From assembly GCF_013004595.1 (NCBI RefSeq), contig NZ_JABEMC010000003.1, forward strand, positions 186,001 through 250,000: DNA of 64,000 nucleotides, written 5' to 3'. How positions within the stretch are numbered: position 1 is the first letter of the stretch; each line of letters begins with the position of its first letter. Of this stretch, positions 1 through 8,788 are shown one piece after another. This DNA comes from Brevibacterium luteolum. GTDB lineage: Bacteria > Actinomycetota > Actinomycetes > Actinomycetales > Brevibacteriaceae. The notes beneath the pieces were generated by a model. It saw only the letters and a list, made by a program, of their open reading frames with translations, had not been told where the DNA came from and did not search any database. The position numbers were made by a program, and so were the translations under genes.

Positions 1-69
1 CCTGCGCCGCCTGTCTCACGGGCTGGTGACCGAGGTGTCGGACGACCGCTCCCGAGGTGTGGGGCACGC

Positions 70-75
70 TAGGCT
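70..75 (+). promoter_or_regulatory. -10 hexamer upstream of the PBP-like gene
   Basis: TAGGCT at this position matches the TAGGCT/TAGACT/TACACT hexamers in front of many other genes here. It would give a leader of about 70 bases ending in a GGGGGAGACGAG ribosome-binding region before the ATG at 154. Bases 1-69 show no supportable gene. No clear -35 element is seen. Confidence 0.4.
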
Positions 76-153
76 GACAGCGGCGGCTTCCAGCATCCCG
101 GCAGCAGCCGGAGAGCACGGTCTGGAGACGACCGGATCAATGGGGGAGACGAG

Positions 154-1797
154 ATGGCCCGAGTCACGCGCACCGGCTGGGTGCTCGCCGCTGTTGCGGC
201 GGCAGCCATGGCGGCGGTGCTCATCATCATCGCCGGCATCAATCCGCAGCTGGGCTCCTCCCCGCTCGACACAGCCAAGCGCGCCGCACAGTCCTTCGCC
301 GATGACGCCGTGGCGGCAGGTCCCTGGACGGATCCGGCCGCCGCCGGCCGGGCACACGATCAGCTCCAGCACCAGCTGCGCCCTGCCGGCCTGCACGCAC
401 CGGTGGCCGTGAAGGTCATCGAGCTTGCCGAGATCGATTCGTCCCGGCAGCGGGCGACCCTGTCGTGGGCGTGGCTGACGAACCCGCGTTCACGCACCCA
501 GGTCCCGGACTGGTCCTACACCTCCGAGGTCGATGTGGTGAAGGACCAGCTGTCGTGGAAGGCCGAGTACCGGCCTGAGGTCGTCCACCCGCAGCTGCAT
601 GACGACGCTGAGATCACCGCAGAGGTCGAAGCAGCGCCGCGGGCGAAGATCCTCGGATCCGGCGATGAAGTGCTCACCAGCGTCGAACCGGTCATCAGTG
701 TCGGGGTCGAACCGGCCCGCACCGATGATCCCGCCCAGACAGCAGACGACACCGCAGCCGCACTCGCCGGGATCACTGACATCGACGCCCAAGCGCTGAC
801 CAGCCGCATCGAAGCGGCAGCCGAACACGCCTTCGTCCCGGTCGTCACGATCCGCGCTGATGACTACCGCGATATCGCCGATGAGCTGCGCCCGATCCCC
901 GGCACCGTGTTCCGCAGCCAGGACATGTCCGTGCCCGTGCACCGCGGGCTGGCGCCCCTGCTGCTCGGCCGGGTGGGTGCTGCGACTGCCGAGGATCTGG
1001 AGGAGGACCCGCTGCTGCGCGACGGCGACCTCGTCGGCCAGTCGGGTCTGCAGAAGCTGTACCAAGCGGAGCTCTCCGGCCGCGCCGGTGTCGACCTGCA
1101 GGTCGATGGCGAGACGATCCTCAGCGTCGATGCCGTGCCGGCCCCGCCGGTGACGACCTCGATCGAACGCGATCTTCAGCAGCGTGCCGATGAAGCCGCC
1201 GCATCCGCCGGTGCACCAGTGGGCATCGTCGTCATCGACTCCGTGAGCGGAGAAGTCCGCGCAGTCGCCAACGCCGGCGGGGACTCAGGTTTCGACCGGG
1301 CGCTGAACGGCAGCTATCCGGACTCACCCGCCCACGCACTCACAACAGCCCTGGCGAAGGAACGCGGAGCCGCTGAGTCCGAGGTGCTCGCGGCGCTCGG
1401 CATCGAGCGGGTCGACCTGGGCATGCCGGCTGCCGTGTCGACGGGCGGGCAGCCGACCGGCAGCCCGGTGTCTGTCGCGATCGCCGCAGCCCGGGTGCTC
1501 ACCGGCCAGCAGCCAGCGGCCAGCCTCGTGCAGTCGGCCGGGGGAGAGGACCTGCCATCGCCGGCACCCGATGAGAGCCTGACGAAGGACGAACGCCAGA
1601 CACTGGAAGAACTCCTCGAACCCCACCTCGTCGACCTCACCGGCAGCGCGGGCACAGCAGAGGGCGAGACCGGCACGGTCGGCCCGTGGGCGATCGGGCA
1701 GCGCGGCGGACTCGTCGCAGCCGTCATCGTCGAACCAGCCGACGACGACCCGGCATCTGCCGGTGCCGTGCTCACCGAGGTGCTCACCGGCAGCTGA
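154..1797 (+). CDS. Penicillin-binding protein homologue, apparently catalytically dead
   Basis: The 547-residue protein has an N-terminal membrane anchor (about residues 9-28), an NTF2-like MecA_N-type domain (about 35-145) and a PBP dimerisation-type region with the typical GRVGAATAEDLEE and VGQSGLQKLYQ stretches (about 150-345). The C-terminal part keeps the first transpeptidase strand (GIVVIDSVSGEVRAVAN). However, the catalytic core has collapsed to roughly 200 residues: no SxxK nucleophile follows the FDRALNGSYP segment, no SxN is evident, and the expected KTGTAE reads SAGTAE. It is probably a scaffold or regulatory pseudoenzyme at the division or peptidoglycan machinery; that role is inference. 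The start is set by a GGGGGAGACGAG ribosome site. Confidence 0.8.
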   Translation: MARVTRTGWVLAAVAAAAMAAVLIIIAGINPQLGSSPLDTAKRAAQSFADDAVAAGPWTDPAAAGRAHDQLQHQLRPAGLHAPVAVKVIELAEIDSSRQRATLSWAWLTNPRSRTQVPDWSYTSEVDVVKDQLSWKAEYRPEVVHPQLHDDAEITAEVEAAPRAKILGSGDEVLTSVEPVISVGVEPARTDDPAQTADDTAAALAGITDIDAQALTSRIEAAAEHAFVPVVTIRADDYRDIADELRPIPGTVFRSQDMSVPVHRGLAPLLLGRVGAATAEDLEEDPLLRDGDLVGQSGLQKLYQAELSGRAGVDLQVDGETILSVDAVPAPPVTTSIERDLQQRADEAAASAGAPVGIVVIDSVSGEVRAVANAGGDSGFDRALNGSYPDSPAHALTTALAKERGAAESEVLAALGIERVDLGMPAAVSTGGQPTGSPVSVAIAAARVLTGQQPAASLVQSAGGEDLPSPAPDESLTKDERQTLEELLEPHLVDLTGSAGTAEGETGTVGPWAIGQRGGLVAAVIVEPADDDPASAGAVLTEVLTGS

Positions 1798-1852
1798 CCG
1801 GGCTCTCACACTCAGGGCGTGTTGCCGCACCGGCAGCAGCCTGGGCAGCGGC

Positions 1853-1858
1853 TAGGCT
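1853..1858 (+). promoter_or_regulatory. -10 hexamer of a leaderless transcript
   Basis: TAGGCT ends exactly six bases before the ATG at 1865, and no Shine-Dalgarno sequence is present. Transcription would therefore begin at or next to the start codon. Confidence 0.5.
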
Positions 1859-1864
1859 GGGCTC

Positions 1865-2191
1865 ATGTCGAACTGCGTCATCGTCGTCTACACGCCCATC
1901 GACTCCGCTGATGCCGTGCGCGCAGCACTGGCTGCAGGCGGGGCCGGAGCCATCGGCGACTACACCGGTTGCTCCTTCTCCAGCCGCGGCACCGGCCGCT
2001 TCACCCCAGGCGCAGGCGCCAACCCGACGATCGGCGACATCGGCACCCCCGAGGAGGTCGCCGAAGAGCGCATCGAAGTCATCTGCCCAGCTGAGACCGC
2101 CGCGGCGGCACTCGACGCGATGCTCGCCGCCCACCCCTACGAGGAACCGGCCTATCACGTGATCCCGGTGATGACGCGTGCCGACTTCTGA
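1865..2191 (+). CDS. Stand-alone YqfO/CutA-like (COG3323) domain protein
   Basis: This 108-residue protein matches the PII/CutA-like domain that in YqfO-type NIF3 proteins is inserted in the middle of the chain. Visible features are the N-terminal VIVVYTP strand, the GAGAIGDYTGCSFSSRGTG loop, the GRFTPG and IGDIG turns, and the C-terminal HPYEEPAYHVIPV motif. Function is unknown; the fold suggests a small-molecule or metal-binding trimer. Its NIF3 partner in this window (44652-45506) lacks the insert. The start follows a leaderless -10, and the 3' end overlaps the next gene by 14 bases. Confidence 0.85.
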   Translation: MSNCVIVVYTPIDSADAVRAALAAGGAGAIGDYTGCSFSSRGTGRFTPGAGANPTIGDIGTPEEVAEERIEVICPAETAAAALDAMLAAHPYEEPAYHVIPVMTRADF

Positions 2192-3194
2192 CACCAGGCC
2201 ACGCCGCAGGCTCTCCACCGCAGCCGCGCTCGCAGGAAGCGCCCTGCTCCTCACCGGCTGCGGTATCACCGATGACTCCGGCAGCAGCAGCGAGCCGGCC
2301 CACGACTACACCGTCGACACCGAGGCCGCCGTCAAGGACAGCCCGATCTGGACGGAAGCCGATGATGCGGCGATGCTGCGCATCGGCGTGCCCTTCGACC
2401 AGCCGGGACTGGGATATCTCTCAGCAGGGAAGACGGTGCCCGCCGGGTTCCATGTCGAGATCGGCAGCCTCATCGCCGGGCGTCTCGGCTTCGCAGCCCA
2501 CCAGATCACGTGGGTCGACGCATCGGCAGACCCGATGTCCCTGCTCGACGGCGATCAACCGGCAGCCGACCTCCTCATCGATACCGATGGACAGCCCATC
2601 GAGGGACTCGAACCGGAGCCCGGAACCGACGCCACCGACTCGGCGGCGGACACCGCGCAGCCTGGCGAGGACGCGAGCGAACCCACCGAGGGCAGCGCAA
2701 CCGAGGGCCCGTCCACCGACGATCACACGATCCCAGCCGACCTGGCCGGGCCCTACCACCTCGGGGGTCAGGCGCTGCTGAGCCCGGCCGCATCAGATCT
2801 CGCCCAGTTCAGCAAGCTGACCGACCAGCAGGTATGCGCACTACCCGACTCACCGGGGAAGCAGGCGATCGAGGCCGAGACCACCGCTGCGGTCGTCGAA
2901 CGCGAATCGCTGACCGACTGCGCCGCCGCACTGACAGCCGGCGACGTCGATGCCGTCGTCGGACCCGACCTCGACCTGCAGGCACTCGCCGCGCAGGACC
3001 CGCAGGCGCTGACGCTGAGCGAGAACCGGCTGCGCCCGGCAGGATATTGGATCCGGATGCGCACCGAGGACCCCGCCCTGGCAGAGGCGATCGCCGATGG
3101 GATCGCCGGTGCGGCCGACGACGGCGAATGGTCCTACGCCGTCGAGGCGGCCTTCGGCAGCGACGTCGAGATGACCCCACCGCCGACACCGTGA
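2178..3194 (+). CDS. Solute-binding lipoprotein, family 3-like
   Basis: The GTG start lies inside the end of the preceding gene, so translation is probably coupled. An Arg-rich N-terminus and hydrophobic stretch end in the lipobox LLTGC (Cys28), indicating export and lipid anchoring. The mature protein begins like an amino-acid binding protein (RIGVPFDQPGLGYLS, PAGFHVEIGSLIAGRLGF). An acidic Pro/Glu/Thr-rich insert of about 40 residues (roughly 145-185) follows, then a second lobe ending WSYAVEAAFG. No permease or ATPase gene is adjacent, so it is an orphan binding protein or has a non-transport role. Ligand unknown. Confidence 0.7.
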   Translation: MPTSDTRPRRRLSTAAALAGSALLLTGCGITDDSGSSSEPAHDYTVDTEAAVKDSPIWTEADDAAMLRIGVPFDQPGLGYLSAGKTVPAGFHVEIGSLIAGRLGFAAHQITWVDASADPMSLLDGDQPAADLLIDTDGQPIEGLEPEPGTDATDSAADTAQPGEDASEPTEGSATEGPSTDDHTIPADLAGPYHLGGQALLSPAASDLAQFSKLTDQQVCALPDSPGKQAIEAETTAAVVERESLTDCAAALTAGDVDAVVGPDLDLQALAAQDPQALTLSENRLRPAGYWIRMRTEDPALAEAIADGIAGAADDGEWSYAVEAAFGSDVEMTPPPTP

Positions 3195-3221
3195 CCACGC
3201 CAGGCGCAGGCAAACCTGCAT

Positions 3222-3227
3222 TAGGGT
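3222..3227 (+). promoter_or_regulatory. -10 hexamer of a leaderless transcript
   Basis: TAGGGT ends six bases before the ATG at 3234. No ribosome-binding site intervenes. Confidence 0.45.
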
Positions 3228-3233
3228 GGGAGC

Positions 3234-4829
3234 ATGAGCCAGATCACGCTGCGCAATGCGCGCCTGTTTGCCGCGGACCACTTCACCGCACCGACCACGC
3301 TGCACGTCAGCAACGGCCGGATCACCGCCATCGGAGACGATGCCGCAGTCGCACATGCTGGTAAGGACATCGATGTCGACGGCCAGTGCGTCATGCCGGG
3401 GTTCATCGAAAGCCATGGGCACCCGAGCATGTACGGCCGGACCCTCCTGCAGGTCGATGTGCGCCCCGATGTCGTCGACAGCATCGCCGACATCCAGAAA
3501 GCCATCCGCGACGCTGCGAACGGTGCTGAGCCCGGCGGGTGGATCCGCGGAGCTGGCTGGGATGAGACATACCTGGAAGACGACCGGATGCCCACACGCG
3601 CGGACCTCGACGCCGCGGCACCGGATCATCCGGTTGTGCTCACCCGCACCTGCCGGCACATGCTGCTGGTCAACTCAAAGGCACTCGAAGTCTGCGGCGT
3701 CGACGAAGATACCCCGGATCCGGCAGGCGGACGGCTCGTGAAGGACGGCAGCGGCCGGCTCACCGGGCTGTGCCAGGAGAAGGCGATGGACCTCATCACC
3801 GTCCCCGACTACGAACCCGACGAACTGTCCGGCGGATTCGCCCGCGCCCAGCAGCAGTTCCTCGACTGGGGCATCACCACCGTCCATGACATGTCCACCA
3901 GCCGCACCGACCTGCGCCTGTACACCAAGCTCGCCGACAGCCGGCAGCTGAGCATCCGCCTGCGGCCATGGCTGTGGGCGCTGACCCAGATGGGCTACGA
4001 CGGGATCCTCGACGCCGCCCTTGCCGCCGGAGTCACCAGCGGGCTCGGTGATGACTGGATGCGCATCCAGGGTGCGAAGTTCGTCCTGGACGGGGGAGTG
4101 GGAGGCAAGACCGCCGCACTGTGCTGCCCGTACGAGCACAGCGACGAGACCGGGATCCTCTACATCGATGATGAGACGCTGACCGGGCACCTACGCGAGG
4201 CGGTGGCAGGCGGGCTGCGCCTGGCGATCCACAGCATCGGTGACGCCGCCATCGCACAAGCCCGGCGCGCGCTGAAGAACATCGGTGACGACGAGGCGGT
4301 GCGCACCCGGCGCACCCGCATCGAACACTGCACCCTGCCGGCCGATGAGGACCTCGACTTCCTCGCCGAATGGAACATCATCGCCTGCTCCTCTGTCGGA
4401 TTCATCTACCACCTCGGCGACTCCTACCTCAAGGTGCTCGGGCGGGACCGGATGCCGCGGGTCTACCCGCACCGATCCTTCATCGACCGCGGGATCATCG
4501 CGCCGGGCAACTCCGACGTGCCGGTCACCAACGGCAACCCGTGGGAGGGCATCTACGGGGCAGTGACCCGGACGACGAAGACCGGGCAGGTCCTCGATGC
4601 CGAACAGAACATCACCCTGGCCGAGGCGATCCGCGCCTACACCTCGGACGCGGCCTACACCTCCTTCGAAGAGGACACACTTGGCACCCTGGCTCCCGGC
4701 GCACACGCCGACTTCCAGCTCTACGACCGCAACCCCTTCGACCTCAACCCTGAGGAGTGGCTCGACCTCACCCCCAGCGCGGTCTACGTCGCAGGGGAGA
4801 AACAACCCCTGAGCCGCGAGCATCCCTGA
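3234..4829 (+). CDS. YtcJ-like metal-dependent amidohydrolase
   Basis: The 531-residue protein has the amidohydrolase_3 architecture. It shows an N-terminal beta-sandwich half, the metal-binding HGH (His61, His63) in GFIESHGHPS, the LDGGVGGKTAAL segment, AIHSIGDAAI, RIEHCTL and a late APGNSDVPVTNGNPWEGIYG motif. The C-terminus (LGTLAPGAHADFQLYD) closes the sandwich. Family members hydrolyse amide or formamide bonds on varied small substrates, and the substrate cannot be read from sequence. It is transcribed from its own leaderless promoter and seems unlinked to its neighbours. Confidence 0.85.
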   Translation: MSQITLRNARLFAADHFTAPTTLHVSNGRITAIGDDAAVAHAGKDIDVDGQCVMPGFIESHGHPSMYGRTLLQVDVRPDVVDSIADIQKAIRDAANGAEPGGWIRGAGWDETYLEDDRMPTRADLDAAAPDHPVVLTRTCRHMLLVNSKALEVCGVDEDTPDPAGGRLVKDGSGRLTGLCQEKAMDLITVPDYEPDELSGGFARAQQQFLDWGITTVHDMSTSRTDLRLYTKLADSRQLSIRLRPWLWALTQMGYDGILDAALAAGVTSGLGDDWMRIQGAKFVLDGGVGGKTAALCCPYEHSDETGILYIDDETLTGHLREAVAGGLRLAIHSIGDAAIAQARRALKNIGDDEAVRTRRTRIEHCTLPADEDLDFLAEWNIIACSSVGFIYHLGDSYLKVLGRDRMPRVYPHRSFIDRGIIAPGNSDVPVTNGNPWEGIYGAVTRTTKTGQVLDAEQNITLAEAIRAYTSDAAYTSFEEDTLGTLAPGAHADFQLYDRNPFDLNPEEWLDLTPSAVYVAGEKQPLSREHP

Positions 4830-4867
4830 GCTAGACTCATCACCACCGACCCCAGGAGGAGTTCCCC

Positions 4868-5188
4868 ATGGAAGACCCTGTTCTCGTCAGCAATCCCGTC
4901 GAGGTCGTCGACAACCTCTCGCGCGACCGGTTCGAACTCTGGCTCTCCGGCCCGGAGCGGACCTTCGTCGGATTCCTCGGCTACACGATGCCCGAACCCG
5001 GGGTCTACGAACTCCAGCACACGATCATCGACGAGGCCTTCGGCCGGCAGGGCTACGCGCGCACACTCGTGACCAAGGTGCTCCAGCAGCTTCAGGAGCG
5101 CGATCAGAAGATCATCCCGATGTGCTCCTATGTCGACCGCTACCTCGAGCGCTTCCCGCAGTACCGCGGACTCGTCGCCGAACAGTGA
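4868..5188 (+). CDS. Small GNAT-like N-acetyltransferase (COG2388 type)
   Basis: This 106-residue protein has the short GNAT core typical of the YidJ-like family: a strand pair around FVGFLGYTMPEPGVYELQHTIID, then the acetyl-CoA binding turn FGRQGYARTLVTKVLQQL and a terminal PMCSYVDRYLERFPQY helix. A strong AGGAGG-type ribosome site lies just upstream, and a TAGACT -10 candidate sits at about 4832. The substrate is not known. Confidence 0.85.
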   Translation: MEDPVLVSNPVEVVDNLSRDRFELWLSGPERTFVGFLGYTMPEPGVYELQHTIIDEAFGRQGYARTLVTKVLQQLQERDQKIIPMCSYVDRYLERFPQYRGLVAEQ

Positions 5189-5251
5189 ATTTAGGCCGTC
5201 TGAACTGAACGGCGGCTGTCTGCGGGCACAAGAGCAGCTGCCTGTGGGCAC

Positions 5252-5280
5252 AAAAATGCCCCGCTCACATGGAGCGGGGC
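5252..5280 (-). terminator. Intrinsic terminator after tRNA-Asn
   Basis: A nine-base-pair stem, GCCCCGCTC with GAGCGGGGC and a five-base loop, is followed on the minus strand by ATTTTTG, immediately downstream of the tRNA. Confidence 0.8.
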
Positions 5281-5282
5281 TG

Positions 5283-5358
5283 TGGCTCCCCCGGCTGGGC
5301 TCGAACCAGCGACCCTTCGATTAACAGTCGAATGCTCTGCCAACTGAGCTACGGAGGA
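5283..5358 (-). tRNA. tRNA-Asn (GTT), CCA encoded
   Basis: Read on the minus strand, a full cloverleaf is seen: acceptor stem TCCTCCG/CGGGGGA, D-arm with AGCTCAGTTGG, anticodon loop CTGTTAA with anticodon GTT, T-loop GGTTCGAGCC, discriminator G and encoded CCA. Length is 76 bases. Confidence 0.95.
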
Positions 5359-5553
5359 ATAGCGTCATCGTGATGATCACGCGAGAAACAACTCTAGCAC
5401 CGGGATCGCGCAGTTCTCAAATCACCCCGGCGGTGACGTACCTCACGTCCAGGCAGGCCGGCTTTGAGGGTCTCCCGGCGCGGGGTGCGTGACTGAACCC
5501 GGCATGTGAGTCTCCGCCCCGCGCCGTGTGAACCTCACCTGCGGGCCGCGGGC

Positions 5554-5559
5554 TACACT
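5554..5559 (+). promoter_or_regulatory. -10 hexamer of a leaderless transcript
   Basis: TACACT ends six bases before the GTG at 5566. This supports GTG 5566 as the start rather than an upstream ATG at 5506, which would lie upstream of the transcription start. Confidence 0.5.
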
Positions 5560-5565
5560 GGCCGG

Positions 5566-6477
5566 GTGACGACCCTACTGGCCATCAGCCTGGCGCTGTT
5601 CGCAGCGATCGCGCTGGCGTACGCCGCGCTGCTGCAGCACAGCGGCGTCAACCAGCGCGAGGAGGACTCCACCCGCTTCCGGGTCCAGGAGTTCGCCCGC
5701 ATCCTCAGAAACCGCACCTGGCTGCTCGGGCTCATCGTCCTCATCCTCGGCAACGCCGCCAACATCATCGCCCTGGCCATCGCCCCGGTCATGGTCGTCC
5801 AGCCGATCGGGGCGGTCGCACTCATCACCGCCGTCATCCTCGCCGTCGTCCACCGCGGCCTGGCACTTACCCGCACGATCGTCCTCGCCGTGGCCGCCTG
5901 TGGCCTCTCCCTTGCCGCCTTCGTCGCCGTGGCCGCTGTCATCGGCCGCTACGAGGTCCACTACGGGGCCAGCGCGCATCGCGTCGCCTGGATCGCGCTG
6001 GTGCTCACCGTCGTCTTCGGCATCATCATCCTCGTGCGCAACCACCCACCGCAGCTGCTGCTCATCACCGGTTCCGGACTGCTCTTCGCCACCGTCGCGA
6101 CGAATGTGCACATCATCTCCAACCAGTTCTTCGACTCCGGGCTCGGCGGGATCACCTGGTTCAACGTCATCAGCCTCGCTTTGGCCGGGATCATCGGCTC
6201 ATGGTTCGTCCAGGCCGCCTATGCCGCCGGGCCACCGGAGATGGTCATCGCCGGGCTGACCGTCATCGACCCGATCTTCGCAGTCCTTCTCGGCTCGATT
6301 GTGCTCGGTGAGGCGATGGAGGCCTCGATCCTCCAGCTCGTGCTCATGGCCGTCACCGGGGCGATCGCCTGCTGGGCGGTCATCGCACTGTCCCGGTATC
6401 ATCCAGACGTGGTGGCCAAGGAGCGCCAGCGCATGAACGACAAGTACGGCACCCACCCCGATGAGGACGATCGTTGA
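5566..6477 (+). CDS. DMT-superfamily membrane protein
   Basis: The 303-residue protein has nine or ten predicted hydrophobic helices in a 10-TM DMT/EamA-like arrangement, including ALYAALLQHSG-like opening helices, GNAANIIALAIAPVMVVQPIG and a final IDPIFAVLLGSIVLGE helix. The last two motifs are typical of the repeated halves of this superfamily. The C-terminal tail is charged and cytoplasmic. It overlaps the downstream glycosyltransferase gene (TTGA), so the two are probably made together. Substrate unknown; a lipid or sugar carrier linked to the glycosyltransferase is possible but speculative. Confidence 0.75.
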   Translation: MTTLLAISLALFAAIALAYAALLQHSGVNQREEDSTRFRVQEFARILRNRTWLLGLIVLILGNAANIIALAIAPVMVVQPIGAVALITAVILAVVHRGLALTRTIVLAVAACGLSLAAFVAVAAVIGRYEVHYGASAHRVAWIALVLTVVFGIIILVRNHPPQLLLITGSGLLFATVATNVHIISNQFFDSGLGGITWFNVISLALAGIIGSWFVQAAYAAGPPEMVIAGLTVIDPIFAVLLGSIVLGEAMEASILQLVLMAVTGAIACWAVIALSRYHPDVVAKERQRMNDKYGTHPDEDDR

Positions 6478-7682
6478 CTGAGACCGAGCAGAGCACTGCC
6501 CCGGCTGACCGCACCACCCTGCGCATCTGCATCCCCACTGAGACCTACGCTCCCGAGGTCAACGGTGCCGCGACCTTCGCGCAGACCCTGGCGACCGGGC
6601 TGGCCGCCCGCGGTCACGAGGTGCACGTCATCTGCCCCTCGGCCACCGAGACCCCGTCGACGGCGTGGGAGGACGGCGTGCTCGTCCACCGCATCCGCTC
6701 CCACCGCTGGTACCTGCACCCGACGTGGACGATCTGCATGCCCTGGGAGACCAAGCCCGAGGTGTCCCGCCTGCTCGATCTCATCCGTCCCGATGTCGTG
6801 CACACGCAGGCGCACTTCGTCATCGGCCGCTATGCGCTCAGCGAATCCCGCAAGCGCGGCATCCCGGTGGTGGCGACGAACCACTTCATGCCCGACAACG
6901 TCCGTCCCTACGTCAATGCTTCCGAGCGGCTGCTGCGCTATGGCAGCGCGGCCGCCTGGTGGGATCTGCGCCGGTCGTTCGAGAAGGCCGATTACCTCAC
7001 TGTGCCGACCCAGCTGTCAGCCGATCTGCTGACGGAGAACGGGTTCCGCAGCTCGATCCAGGCGGTGTCCTGCGGTATTGACCTGTCCCATTTCTTCGCA
7101 GCCGATGATGTCGACCAGACGCACCCGACGGTGCTGTTCGTCGGCCGGCTGTCACTGGAGAAGAACATCGGCGACATCATCGCAGCCCTCGCTGCGGCCG
7201 ACCCGAGCCTCAACTTGCATGCCGAGATCATCGGCGCCGGTTCCGAAGCCGAGCCGCTGCGCGCCCAGGCGGCCGAGCTCGGGGTGGCCGATCGGGTGCG
7301 GCTGCGCGGCAAGGTCAGCGACGAGGAGCTTGTGAAGGCCTATCAGGAGGCGACGTTCTTCTGCATGCCCAGCACCGCCGAACTGCAGAGCATCGCGACC
7401 CTGGAGGCGATGGCCTCCGGCAAGCCGGTCGTGCTCGCCGATGCGGTGGCGCTGCCGCACCTGTGCCGGCATGGCGAGAACGGCTACCTGTTCGAACCAC
7501 GCAATATCGAGGCGCTGACCGATGCGTTCACCCGGCTGCTGACGATGAGCGCTGCGGACCGGCAGCAGATGGGGGATGCCTCCCGGAGGCTCGTGGCCCG
7601 CCACGATGTCCGCCACACGCTTGACACCTTCGAATCGATCTACCGGCAGGTGATCGCCGAGGCTCAGTCGGCGGCTGGCTGA
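6474..7682 (+). CDS. GT4-family glycosyltransferase
   Basis: The 402-residue GT-B enzyme has an N-terminal acceptor domain opening with RICIPTETYAPEVNGAA and containing PDVVHTQAHFVIGRYAL. The donor domain has LFVGRLSLEKN, GKVSDEELVKAYQEATFF and the E-x7-E motif in PSTAELQSIATLEAMASGK (Glu about 303 and 311). It resembles diacylglycerol/phosphatidylinositol-type lipid glycosyltransferases, so a membrane lipid acceptor is likely but unproven. The TTG start overlaps the stop of the membrane protein gene upstream. Its 3' end overlaps the convergent gluQ gene by 19 bases. Confidence 0.85.
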   Translation: MTETEQSTAPADRTTLRICIPTETYAPEVNGAATFAQTLATGLAARGHEVHVICPSATETPSTAWEDGVLVHRIRSHRWYLHPTWTICMPWETKPEVSRLLDLIRPDVVHTQAHFVIGRYALSESRKRGIPVVATNHFMPDNVRPYVNASERLLRYGSAAAWWDLRRSFEKADYLTVPTQLSADLLTENGFRSSIQAVSCGIDLSHFFAADDVDQTHPTVLFVGRLSLEKNIGDIIAALAAADPSLNLHAEIIGAGSEAEPLRAQAAELGVADRVRLRGKVSDEELVKAYQEATFFCMPSTAELQSIATLEAMASGKPVVLADAVALPHLCRHGENGYLFEPRNIEALTDAFTRLLTMSAADRQQMGDASRRLVARHDVRHTLDTFESIYRQVIAEAQSAAG

Positions 7683-8701
7683 GCCCAGTCGGCCGGATCG
7701 AAGACCGCAGGCTCGCCGGTCATGGCGTCCAGGTCGAACTCATCCCGCGCCTGCTCCAGGTCAGCCCACGGACCGAAGCCCAGCGAGCTGCCGAGCCAGG
7801 CGAAGAAGTCGAACCCCGTGCTGGCCAGGTCGCCGAGGGTCACCGCACCGTCGCGCTTGGCCAGCCGCTGACCGCCGGGCCCGAGCACGAGCGGCACATG
7901 CACCCACTCGATCCCCGCATGCCCAGACTCCGTGCCGACAAGCTGCGGGCAGACGAGGTCCAGCAGCCTGGCGAAGAACACCTGGCGCGGAGTCGAGGAC
8001 GCCAGATCATCAGCCCTGACCACCTGGTCGATGCCCATCGCCAGATCATCGACGACGACGGCCAGATGATAGGAGTGCACACCATCACCGCGGCGCAGCA
8101 CGAAATCATCGATGAACCCGCGGACGTCACCGAGCAGCACATCGGCGACCACCACCTCGGGACCGGACGGGCTCACCGGCACCTCCAGCAGCCCGGCTGC
8201 CGCCTGCGCATCCAAGCGCAGGGCCGGCTGCCGGCCGTTGCCGGCCAGCCGGGTGCGCTCAGCCTCACGGACAGACCCGGTCAGGTTCCGGCAGGTGCCC
8301 GGGTAGGCACCCGGGGGAGTGTGCGGAGCCGAGGGCGCGGACTGGATGTCCTTGCGCGAGCAGTAGCACTCATGAACCAGCCCGGCCGTGTTGAGTGCTT
8401 CGATGACGGCTGCATACAGTTCGGTGCGCTCTGACTGGATGACGAGCGGGCCATCGGGGGTGACGCCGAGTGAGGCGAAGTCGGCCAGTTGCTGCTCGGC
8501 AGCCCCGGCCTGCACCCGGTCGAGATCTTCGATCCGCCAGCGGAAGGCCCGGCCCGTGGAGTGTGCGCACAGCCAGGCGAGGACTCCGGTGCGCAGATTG
8601 CCGATGTGCAGCCGGCCGCTCGGGCTCGGGGCGTACCGGCCGGCACCCCGCGCGGCAGGTGCGGTCTCGGCGTGCGGGGCAGATGGCGGGAAGCTGTCCA
8701 T
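7664..8701 (-). CDS. gluQ: Glutamyl-Q tRNA(Asp) synthetase
   Basis: The 345-residue protein is a class I aminoacyl-tRNA synthetase catalytic domain without an anticodon-binding domain, as in GluQ. It carries YAPSPSGRLHIGN (HIGN at about 32-35), RWRIEDLDRV, the zinc-site-like CYCSRKDIQ and GTCRNL, and the KMSKS-equivalent RLAKRDGAVTL. GluQ attaches glutamate to queuosine in tRNA-Asp. The start was chosen at the ATG lying six bases after a TACGAT -10 on the minus strand, so the message is probably leaderless. It diverges from the MFS gene. Confidence 0.9.
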   Translation of the reverse strand: MDSFPPSAPHAETAPAARGAGRYAPSPSGRLHIGNLRTGVLAWLCAHSTGRAFRWRIEDLDRVQAGAAEQQLADFASLGVTPDGPLVIQSERTELYAAVIEALNTAGLVHECYCSRKDIQSAPSAPHTPPGAYPGTCRNLTGSVREAERTRLAGNGRQPALRLDAQAAAGLLEVPVSPSGPEVVVADVLLGDVRGFIDDFVLRRGDGVHSYHLAVVVDDLAMGIDQVVRADDLASSTPRQVFFARLLDLVCPQLVGTESGHAGIEWVHVPLVLGPGGQRLAKRDGAVTLGDLASTGFDFFAWLGSSLGFGPWADLEQARDEFDLDAMTGEPAVFDPADWAQPAAD

Positions 8702-8788
8702 GCGCCCATCGTAACGAGGCGCTGGCTGCCCGAGGCAGTGACTGGCGAGTATTGCCAGGCCAGAGGCCGGGGGTGTAGGAATGGAGAA

